DNA of 13,621 nucleotides from Fragilaria radians (lineage: Eukaryota > Bacillariophyta > Fragilariophyceae > Fragilariales > Fragilariaceae), in contig CAAAJI010000167.1 in NCBI GenBank assembly GCA_900642245.1, positions 60,730-74,350 on the forward strand. Direction: 5' to 3'. The stretch's first letter is position 1; each line of letters starts with the position of its first letter. A program made the position numbers and the translations under genes. The notes under the pieces are model-generated. The model was given only the letters and a program-made list of their open reading frames with translations, did not search any database and was not told the origin of the DNA. Shown here in pieces: positions 1-7,690 of the stretch.

Positions 1-861
1 ATGCATCTTTCGACATAGAACATGCATAATGATCAAAAATTTTGGAGGAATACCAGAAGAAAGAAATCTATCTAAAGTGTTGATGAATCAAATGCACATA
101 GTTTTCAAAAGCAAGCGCGATAGTACATTCGTATTTTTGGTGATGAAATTTCTTGCAAACCATGAATGAATTTACTCGTCGTCGTTACGGGACCGTTCAG
201 TCGTTTCAAAATAAACTTCAAGAATCTTGTATCTTTAACCTTCAAGAAACAATCCTACGGCGTTCACACGTCTCAATTTCATACAAACCTTCATTCATGT
301 TCTAATTCGTATTTTCAACTCGACTTACGGAGGACGCCTTCCCTACCAACTAAACATTCCTCGAATTTCGATCCAATATCCAAGTAGACGTCGCATCAAT
401 CTTCTTATCATATTGATCTCGCCTAGAATAAGCCTTTTTTACGAATTATAAAACGTAAGCTCCAGCGTCATGACGGGATGAGACTGCTTCAAATCCTTAT
501 CTATGATTTGTCCTTTCGTTTCTGCATGTGATCCGCATTGTCACGAAAGCCTCGGAACATCATAAATCTAGGATAAAGTTAACTATGATTACTAATCATG
601 GGAAGAGAATGCTTGATTCATGGACCGACGATTGTTTTTGACAACAACATAATAGATATGTATTGAAAATGACTTTGCTTATTTTTTAAAATCCAACTAC
701 ACTTTTAACGAACTTCCGGATACTTCCTCATGACAAGTAAATCCACTTATGAGACGCACTTGACGAAACACTTTAAGCCAACAAACGCTCAAAATAGACT
801 CAGGATTGACCAATACTACAGATTCAAAGAATTCCAACATGCCGAAGTAAATTGCCGATCT
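1..861. other. Gene-free flank of copy A, 3' of the DUF6824 relic
   Basis: No coding region is supported here. The whole stretch aligns with 4765-5765 of copy B, the sequence 3' of the intact DUF6824 gene. Open frames here, such as one on the plus strand at 166-387, are not preserved in the other copy, so they are chance frames. It has a single version of the 39-base unit that is doubled in copy B. Confidence 0.7.
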
Positions 862-1303
862 TTATGTCGATGCTATCATAGTATTCGGCGATTCAAGTGT
901 CCATTTGAGTACTTCTGTTTCTCGCAATACTTGACTTGTTTTCTTTCGAGCTTCGATTGTCGTCATTTCACGCCATCGACGGTCATTCGTAGTTCCATCT
1001 TGAATGAAAAAACTGGTCATACTCAATAAAACCTCGCTAGTGAGCTTTCTTGTCTCGTTTTCTGACCAATTGAGCGATATATTGTTTTCATTTTTTATAC
1101 GAGGTGGCGAAAACGTTTATTTCCAACCTGAGGATTTGATTTTCCACCTCTTCCGGAAAGAATGTCAGCATCCGTAATTTCATCGTCATTTACGAAAGTA
1201 TCACCATTCATTTTCCCCGATGAGGATAGAATTGCACGTATCAAGGCTAGTATCGTAAATCAAAGCATGGGAAAAAACAAGGTCTTCCTTTTCTTTACGG
1301 TCA
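862..1303 (-). pseudogene. DUF6824 gene relic, 3' third only
   Basis: On the minus strand this stretch is the counterpart of codons ~212-366 of the intact gene at 5766-6866. The core motif remains readable: DEIT, then ADILSGRGGKSN, then VGNKRFRHLV. It is dead for several independent reasons. Directly after RHLV a TAA (plus strand 1095-1097) replaces the TCA serine codon of the intact copy. A one-base insertion near 1060 shifts the frame in the QKT segment. About 15 bases are missing near 1000-1010, where the intact gene encodes the HSYGGRF segment. The two histidines of the motif (H272, H273 of the intact protein) read Pro and Gln. The first ~212 codons and upstream region are gone, through the deletion at 1301-1308. 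I see no route to a functional product. Confidence 0.9.
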
Positions 1304-2345
1304 AAGGTCTTTCATATATCCATAGCTTCGAGGTATATGTACTCCAGATTGACATCAGCAAGACTTCTTTTAACATGTTTATAATTGCATCAATTGTATA
1401 ACATCACAGCAGATAAAACGCATAGATCTATAGGAATTATCAAGTATAGGGAAAGGAGAGGACTGGCATAAGTGGGCAAAAAGGTTTTTAGGTTCAGGGT
1501 TAATTGACTCACCCAAAAAACAGCCTCATAAAATAGATGTGGAATAATCTAGATAGAATTAGAAACTAGAAAAACTCACAGTTAAATTTCGAAAAAGAAT
1601 AGATTTTGATTGCTCGAAACTAACTTAGCTGAGTGTTCTGTAAACAGATGGAAAATTGTTGTCACACTGTATTTCATGGACATAATCAATGAGATTACTA
1701 AGGGAAAGAACCATAATGTAATTGACATTTGTTGACAGATAGTGAGGATATAAAAATGCACCCAAGGTATATGTTCAAAAATGTACCGGAAAACGTTATT
1801 TGCGTACAAGAAAGTTATAAAATTGTCATAAAAACAGTGGAATTTTCTCGTAGAAAACCGTAACCAGATGAAAGTTTACGTCCGAACTGGAAAATAATCC
1901 ACACAAAATCGGCCTTTTCCTAAAAAAATTCAGAAGCCATGACAAGAGAATACAATTGTAAATCAATTACCTTTCATTTCAAGATATAAAGTGGGTGTGA
2001 ATCATCTCTATAAGGTATGTTGATTCAGATGACGTTGCTGTTGATTTTACAACAATATTTGAAATAAAAGGAATTTCCTACGAAGCATCCTAGCAGGTTT
2101 TCTGCGCTTTTGATTACTGACAAATTTCCGGCACAACGGCTCTCTCAAACAATGAAATGACAAACAAACTAATTCAAATCGCGTGCAACAATAGAAAAAT
2201 TTGAATTAGCTAAACATTTTACTTATGGCAGGTGTGTCATGCCTAATAAAAGAGAAAAGAAATACACAATAGATGGAGCATACTAAGACTCCTATGTAAT
2301 AGCTGGATTCATTTCTTCGGAAATAATTATATTGAAGTGAGACAT
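1304..2345. other. Gene-free right part of copy A
   Basis: This stretch aligns with 7691-9047 of copy B, which lies upstream of the intact DUF6824 gene (minus strand). I recognise no gene. The best conserved block is 2215-2310 against 8923-9018, with about 12 mismatches in 96 bases and no gap by hand alignment. The minus-strand open frame at 1582-1809 is rich in Phe, Ile and Leu from AT-rich sequence and is interrupted in copy B, so I do not treat it as a gene. Confidence 0.65.
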
Positions 2346-2670
2346 GCTGCTTATTTGGCTGGGCATTTGTTGTTTGTATCCAAGAAGCTTTCATTGGAAT
2401 CACATCCTTCCATGAGTAAAACCGTAGGTTGATTATATATCCAATTGGATTTGTCATGTCTGAAATTGTCAAGGCTCTAATGATTATTCTGCATTGAATT
2501 ATTAGGCTGAGTGCTTCTAGGGGTATGTTTTGTTCCTGTGCAATGTCCATTTGTATAGTGATCATTTTCTCAAAATATTGCTGGTCGTGCTGATTTAATG
2601 TTGATAGAAATCTGAAATTTTCTGGCAAAGCTTTATCTTGCAGTAAGCCATACCGAAATAGTTTATTCAA
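2345..2670 (-). pseudogene. C-terminal fragment of the reverse-transcriptase polyprotein
   Basis: Minus strand, open through this stretch. It contains EALSLIIQCRIIIRALTISD followed by MTNPIGYIIN. This resembles the C-terminal region of diatom RT polyproteins, where a helix with a conserved Gln-Cys-Arg and a Leu-Ser-Asp step is followed by a Gly-rich turn. Upstream, in other frames, GGDMKYGQ (about 2735-2712) and KCLTFVLIKGQP (about 2850) fit the post-palm region. The open frame does not stop at the element border. It runs on into copy A of the duplication and ends at 2206, so its last ~45 codons (shared with 8923-9047 of copy B) are not RT. The family placement is from motif memory. Confidence 0.6.
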
Positions 2671-3122
2671 CTTTAATCTGATTGTTTTTCAAGCTAATGG
2701 ACTTTTTCTGTCCATACTTCATATCACCACCATAGTTGAGGTATTCAAAAGAGTGGTCCTGCCTTACTTTGAGATTTGTTCAGTTTGAGGATTTGAAGTA
2801 TATTGGTTGCCCCTTGATGAGAACAAATGTCAAGCATTTGTAATTCTCCCAAGTTGTGTTGCCTAATGCAATGCCTTTTGGAAATGACCAATGGACCCCT
2901 AACCCGATTCATATACAGATATTAAATTAATGTATTTCTTTTTAGTCTATACTTTAAGGTGTGACACTGTCATGTGCAGTGCTGTTTTCGTTCTTTTGTT
3001 TGGATCAACATGTTGTGTTCCATTTGTCATATCTTTGTAGATCCACATGTAAGGTGAGCCTGTCCCACACATGGTTGATTATTGTTGTTCCCATAATATG
3101 CTCTCTTGATACTGTGACTCCT

Positions 3123-3167
3123 ATGTTAACAACTATGTTAAACGATAAATGTTAACAACTATGTTAA
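3123..3167. repeat. Two perfect 19-base direct repeats, period 26
   Basis: The 19-base unit ATGTTAACAACTATGTTAA occurs at 3123-3141 and again at 3149-3167, separated by 7 bases. Each unit contains the palindrome GTTAAC and an internal ATGTTAA repeat. It lies inside the RT remnant between motifs A and B, so it is a local duplication after decay and supports the loss of function there. Confidence 0.9.
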
Positions 3168-3399
3168 CAAGATCCTTCATTTGTGCTAATGTCTTTTGAA
3201 ATATTGTTTGTATGCTCGGTGATTCTCCATATTTTCCGCTGATGGTTATTGCCAGGTTTGGTTTTATTCTATCATAACACGCTTGTGCATCATAACTTAT
3301 TTGAGCGTAAGTCTTTGTTTGTTGTGTGAATTCTTGCTGTAAGATCTTAAGCAATACCGGTTGATGTGCTGTCTTGTGTTTGCTGCTTCCAAATTATTA
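3133..3399 (-). pseudogene. Reverse transcriptase palm fragment with catalytic motif A
   Basis: Minus strand, open from about 3399 to a stop at 3133. It starts with a QFGS-type entry (read as NFGSSKHKTA), then PVLLKIL, and then ISYDAQACYDRI, which is RT motif A. The first catalytic aspartate is encoded by 3289-3291. Beyond the stop, another frame (about 3112-3010) shows YGNNNNQPCVGQ followed by LTCGSTKI and a stop. I read this as a degraded motif B region, normally a Gly-Gln-Gly core. No YxDD or VDD motif C can be found before the later KCLTFVLIKGQP patch near 2850. The gap there is too short for a full palm, so the catalytic centre appears deleted. Confidence 0.78.
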
Positions 3400-3660
3400 T
3401 GGATGAACTATCTTTTTTTTGCCTGTTTTTTTTTGTTCCATTTGATGTTTTGATGGCGTTATGATCTTCTTTGTATACATGGACAGGACGTTTCTTGTAC
3501 AATGCATGCAATGGTTTGTTTTATCCTTAAACAGGTGTATTGAGTGCGCTGTTTTCCATCAATGTAATGCAATTCCATATTGTGCTATGTTTTATTGTTG
3601 GCTGTCCATCTTTTCTTTTTGACAGCCTTATTCTTCAAGAGACCTTTTTTGTGTGTTATA

Positions 3661-4317
3661 AAATGAACTTTGTAATAGCCAAGGTGAAAACCTGATGGTA
3701 TTGTTGATGTGTTTTCTTGCAACTACATTATTATCTTCTTCCATTCCTCATCTTTCATTTCATCGGGTATTTGTTTCAATGTGGAGATGTATATATATTG
3801 TGAACCAACTTTAGTGAGATTATCTCTGCCTCTGGATCTGTTGTACTCTCTTGGGTCTTGTGCGAATATGATTCTTTGTTGTTGCAAAATGCTAGCAAAA
3901 AATAGTTTGCCTGAGAGTAATATTCCATATTTTACTTGCACATGTGGTATGCTATCTCTTCTGTGTTGCTAATTTCCTTTGTCTCCCTGTTGGGAAGTTG
4001 AATGTGTAGTATATTTTGGGTTTGATGATTGTCTCTTGTTTGATACTTTATCTTTCTGTAGGTAAGTGTTTTCCTCTCAAGACATAATATCCATTTTAAG
4101 TGTGCTATCTGTTGCCTATTTGTTTCTTTATTGGTTGTCAAATGATCAATCCTGTGTTGCATCTGCTTGTGTTGTATAAGATGCCCCTGATTCTGTTGAA
4201 GTTTGAATTGATGTATGATTTGCTTTTTCTCTATGGTTGCATTGCATATCTGATATCTTGTATGATTTGCATTGGTGAGAATCTTTTTGATATTCTTATT
4301 AATTGCCTTAAGAGCAT
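3661..4317 (-). pseudogene. Reverse transcriptase, N-terminal and fingers part (broken)
   Basis: Minus strand. A frame from 4317 to 3932 begins DALKAINKNIKKILTNA and is charged and helix-prone. It matches the segment just before the RT domain in this family. It ends at a stop, and the reading continues in other frames. The segment 3941-3723 contains FASILQQQRIIFAQD, comparable to the family's conserved stretch around 'HFGQA'. Another frame at about 3719-3661 gives ENTSTIPSGFHLGYYKVHF, a clear version of the TSPSGxHLGHYK motif of the RT fingers. At least two frame changes separate these pieces. The motif match is strong; the domain borders are inferred. Confidence 0.78.
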
Positions 4318-4764
4318 CTCATAGTTTTGAGAGTTGAGTGTTCCATCCTCTATGCTTACAAATATCCTGTTAAAATCTAATATCAAATTCAAATACTTGT
4401 AACTTTGTCTCCAATGCTAGTGAATGGATTGCTTTTACCAGATACTCTACTCTTCATTGTCAGCAATTGCCGTGGCTTATAATGTTTTATGTTATTCACA
4501 TGCCACCGTATTGTGCAGTTGGCTTTGCTAATTGTTGATTTGTCAAGATCAAATGGGCTAGTTAATCACGTTCTATATTAGGTCCTTCAAATGTAGTAAT
4601 GCAGCCAAAATCCTCTCCCTTGATTGCTTTTGCCATTTATCTCAATTGGAAACATTTTGTATGGTTATGGCTCTATTTTAACCTGATAATTATGCACTTG
4701 GCCCAACAAGTCACGGGCCACCTATTATACCACTTCCCAAATTATAATTTCACATTGTGCCTGT

Positions 4765-5765
4765 TGCATCTCTCAACATAAAGCATTAATAAGCATACAA
4801 GGAATCAAAATGCTTGGAGGAATGCCAATAGAAAGAAAGCCATATATTTGATTGATGAATCAAGTGCAAAATATTATGTGTTCAACACCAAGCGCGCGAT
4901 AGTACCTTTGCATGTGGAAAAATGCTGGATTCAAATTTTTGGCCTTCGGTATTCTGGATGAAATTTCATGCAATACAGGAATGATTGACTCGTTCCGTGA
5001 CCGTGTAAGAAACCCGAGAATGCTGTATCTTTAACCTTAACGAATGGTTCGACTGAATCACACGTCTCACCTTCATACAGGTTTCATTCATGAAAAAGCA
5101 GGACGACATTCGGGGAAGCTCTCCTAACAATCATACATTCCTCGACATTCGGGGAAGCTCTCCTAACAATCATACATTCCTCGAATTTCGTGGCATCAAT
5201 CTTCTTATCATATTGATGACATCTGGAGCAGGCCTTGTAACGAAGGACAAAGCGTAAGTCAACATGACGAGTGATTGTTTCAAAACCTTGACGCTCCTCT
5301 GTATTCGAATAAAGGAAATATGTCTACAGAAGGAGTATTCCACTCCGATGTTTCTGATATTTTTCATCTATTATTATTTTATTATTTCTAATCGATGATT
5401 TGGTATTTTGTATTTACGTTTGTTCCTCATTGACACCAAAACATCGGAACATCATGATTCTCATATAAAGCCTAACTATGATTTCTAATCTTGGGAAGAG
5501 AATACTTGAATCATGGATCGACGATGATTTTTGAAAACAATGTAATAGATATGTAATGAAAACGACTTTGCATATTATATGAAATCCAACTACACATTAC
5601 CGAACTCCCAGATTCTTCCTCATGCCAAGTAAAGCCACTGATGAGAAAGACTTCACAAAACACTGTAAGTCAACAAACGCTCAAAATAGACTCAAGATTG
5701 ACCAATACTACAGATCTCCAAAATAGTTCCAACAGGCAGAACTAAATTTGCCAGCTTGTCGATCT
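4765..5765. other. 3' flank of the DUF6824 gene, no gene seen
   Basis: This is the downstream side of the minus-strand gene, and it aligns with 1-861. Apart from the 39-base tandem repeat I see nothing I can name. The minus-strand frame at 5170-5367 overlaps that repeat and has no counterpart in copy A. A 3' UTR must lie within it, but I cannot place its end. Confidence 0.6.
5104..5184. repeat. 39-base tandem repeat, two perfect units
   Basis: The unit starting CGACATTCGGGG occurs at 5104-5142 and 5143-5181 without a visible mismatch, followed by a few bases of a third unit. Copy A has a single unit at the matching place (around 320-365), so the doubling happened after the segments diverged. 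It lies about 600 bases 3' of the gene's stop codon. Confidence 0.92.
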
Positions 5766-6866
5766 TTATGTCGATGCTATCAGAGAATTTGGCGATGCTT
5801 CAAGTGTCCATTTGAGTAACTTCGTTTCTCGCAATGCTTGACTTGTTTTCTTTCGAGCTTCTATTGTCGTCATGACACGCCATTGACGGTCATTTACAGT
5901 TCCATCTTGAATCAAGAAACGACCTCCATAGCTATGGACATACTTAATAATACCTCGCGAGAGAGCTGTCTTGTCCGTTTTCTGACCAGTCGAGCGATAC
6001 ATTGACTTCATTTCTGATACGAGGTGGCGAAAACGTTTATTTCCTACATGATGATTTGATTTTCCACCTCTACCGGAAAGAATGTCAGCCTCTGTAATTT
6101 CATCGTCACCTACGAAAGTTACACCACTCATTTTCCCCGATGAGGATAGAATGTCATGAAGATTCTTTGAGAAGCTAGTATCGTAAATCAAAGCATTGGA
6201 AATCACGAGTTGTGCTTTTTCTTTTTCGGTCAATGGAGCAATGTCGAGATTCTTAGCTTCGTTGGTTGCTGCTGACCTAATCTCCAAGCCCATATCACGA
6301 GGTTTTGTCGGAAGGTCATGAATATCAGTCCTTGACATGAATGAACTGGATGAAGGCACAACTGCCAAGGATTTTATGGTATCATTTGATGGAAATGGTC
6401 TACGTGTGGAAGCCGGATTGCCAGCCAGTGCTTGAGCGAATACCTTACTTGTCTGCATTGTCGATGTCATTCGATCTTGAATTGAATTTAAGTTGAAAAA
6501 TTGAGTCATGGTACGCCTTGAATCATCCTTAGCTGTGACCCAGGATTCGCAGGATGTAACACTCTTGGAGAATCGTCGTTTGTGATCATCATTTCCAATG
6601 TTGATATTTCTACTAAAGACATTGTTGGAGGCAGACGATGACAGTATTTGAAGGGCCGAATAATAGCTTAGTCCAGAGATTTGTCTTTCGTTGTCGTCAT
6701 AAGCATCCTCAAAAATGGACTTATCATGGTTGTTGTTATTTGTGGTTTGTGCCTTGGCATCCAACTTGACCTCAAAGTATCCCTCGCTTTTCTTTGTTGG
6801 TTGATTTACTACATCCAATTGAGAAGTTGATACAATCTTACGTTTCGGAATGTTAATTTCGTCCAT
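5766..6866 (-). CDS. DUF6824 domain protein, intact, 366 codons
   Basis: Function unknown. Residues ~258-347 form the domain I recognise as DUF6824, a family of unknown role expanded in diatoms. Its core is D261-I-L, G265-R-G-G268, H273, G275-N276 and F279-R280. Next come a Lys/Arg-rich helix (KSMYRSTGQKTDKTALSRGI), YGGRF near 313-317 and a QWR at 328-330. The domain closes with KKTSQALRE (339-347), the usual end of this family. Residues 1-250 are Ser/Asn/Thr-rich and look disordered, with an NNNN run at 43-46 and basic patches KRK (8-10) and HKRR (95-98) that could aid nuclear entry. I see no signal peptide or membrane segment. The ATG at 6864-6866 is the first Met of the frame, although the frame stays open some codons further upstream. 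No intron is needed. The basic core hints at nucleic-acid binding, but that is inference. Confidence 0.85.
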   Translation of the reverse strand: MDEINIPKRKIVSTSQLDVVNQPTKKSEGYFEVKLDAKAQTTNNNNHDKSIFEDAYDDNERQISGLSYYSALQILSSSASNNVFSRNINIGNDDHKRRFSKSVTSCESWVTAKDDSRRTMTQFFNLNSIQDRMTSTMQTSKVFAQALAGNPASTRRPFPSNDTIKSLAVVPSSSSFMSRTDIHDLPTKPRDMGLEIRSAATNEAKNLDIAPLTEKEKAQLVISNALIYDTSFSKNLHDILSSSGKMSGVTFVGDDEITEADILSGRGGKSNHHVGNKRFRHLVSEMKSMYRSTGQKTDKTALSRGIIKYVHSYGGRFLIQDGTVNDRQWRVMTTIEARKKTSQALRETKLLKWTLEASPNSLIAST

Positions 6867-7690
6867 CAGTGATAAGATCTTTGTTCTCTCGAGACTTTTT
6901 TTATGAATTCTTGATGACTCTCAAAAAGTCTTTCCCTGTTTCAATAAGGACCTCTCCATGACTCGCCAACCAAGATTAAAATATTCATTACCATGTTTGG
7001 TCTTTTTACGACTTATGACGTTTTCCGATCAAACGGTATTAGCCCATAGGTGCACCTTTCCACGAGCATCAAGCAGACAATATGTTATGAAGGAATGTTC
7101 CGTTGAATTGTCGTGGTCATACGGTACTCGCCAGTAACGATGAAGGAACGTTCAAGCAGAAAATATTTTGTAAAGGAACTACAGGTGAATGGCATTTGCT
7201 TCAAGTATGATACAAATGGTAATATTTGATCCTAAATCACCAATTGTACCAATAAGATTACCTTTCATTAGGATACTTTCAGAAACTCATGGGAAGCTGA
7301 GATTTGCAAAGACTAATGCATTTAAAATCATCCATGATGACTTTTCAAGTCGGATTTTTCTTCAGGGTAGGGCATGCTTGTTGAAAGCCCTTCTCACAAA
7401 AAATGGCAATTGAAATAAAAGTTTGTTCTGTTAAGAATGTATCATCCATGCTGTTGCCCTAAAATATTTGAACAATATGGATTTGAAATTTTTTTAAATT
7501 CAAACGAGAATATGAAAGAACCCTAAAATATGTGAAAAATATGGATTTGAAGATTTTTGTTTATTCAAACTAGAATGTGAAAGAACACCAAGTGCTTTCC
7601 AGTGACAAAACAATGTTTGTGAGAGCAAGAGAAACAGTGAGAAATTAAGAAAAAAACTAACTTTACATGAATCACTTTGCATGTCAACTT
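6867..7690. other. Upstream region of the DUF6824 gene, absent from copy A
   Basis: This is the 5' side of the minus-strand gene and must include its 5' UTR and promoter, although I cannot point to a TATA box or initiator with confidence. It holds an imperfect 64-base tandem repeat at 7457-7585. The plus-strand frame at 7189-7413 is not recognisable and I do not call it a gene. The whole stretch is missing from copy A, together with the gene's first ~212 codons. Confidence 0.6.
7457..7585. repeat. Imperfect 64-base tandem repeat, two units
   Basis: Units start with CCCTAAAATAT at 7457 and again at 7521. Both continue with AATATGGATTTGAA and end with GAAAGAA at 7520 and 7585. Several substitutions and a one-base length difference separate them. 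The repeat lies about 590-720 bases upstream of the gene's start codon. Confidence 0.88.

Larger units (their letters stand above)
1..2345. repeat. Segmental duplication, copy A (truncated by left window edge)
   Basis: This stretch aligns collinearly with about 4765-9047 in the same orientation. Anchors are the start (1-60 with 4765-4830), the DUF6824 3' part (862-1303 with 5766-6230) and the right part (1305-2345 with 7691-9047). Around 1141-1232 I count about 8 differences in about 92 bases against 6061-6152; elsewhere similarity is lower and broken by indels. Relative to copy B it lacks about 1.46 kb at 1301-1308, about 270 bases near 1505, and one unit of the 39-base repeat. The homology is already present at base 1, so the copy extends left of the window. 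At the right it fades near 2345, where reverse-transcriptase sequence begins. Confidence 0.88.
2346..4590 (-). mobile_element. Decayed non-LTR-type reverse-transcriptase element, 5'-truncated
   Basis: Read on the minus strand, pieces of one reverse-transcriptase polyprotein appear in the expected order. First comes the linker between endonuclease and RT (about 4560-4400, with a PRQLLTMKSRV-like patch). Then follow the pre-RT helical region (4317-3932), the fingers motif TSTIPSGFHLGYYK (3661-3720), the QFGS...PVLLK region and motif A (3133-3399), and a C-terminal region (about 2345-2670). The order and motifs resemble RT proteins common in diatom genomes. Frames change between pieces and stops interrupt them. 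No endonuclease domain is found upstream. The left border is where homology between copies A and B ends. The right border lies between about 4590 and 4765 and cannot be fixed, because copy A is cut by the window edge. Confidence 0.8.

Noticed and set aside
1162..1401. Plus-strand frame of 79 codons in copy A
   Set aside because: It is the antisense of the DUF6824 relic plus flanking sequence, and copy B does not keep it.
3410..3440. T-rich runs at about 3412-3433 as a retroelement poly(A) tail
   Set aside because: They lie inside the RT coding remnant, between the fingers motif and motif A, so they cannot be the 3' tail of that element. They are simple AT-rich slippage.
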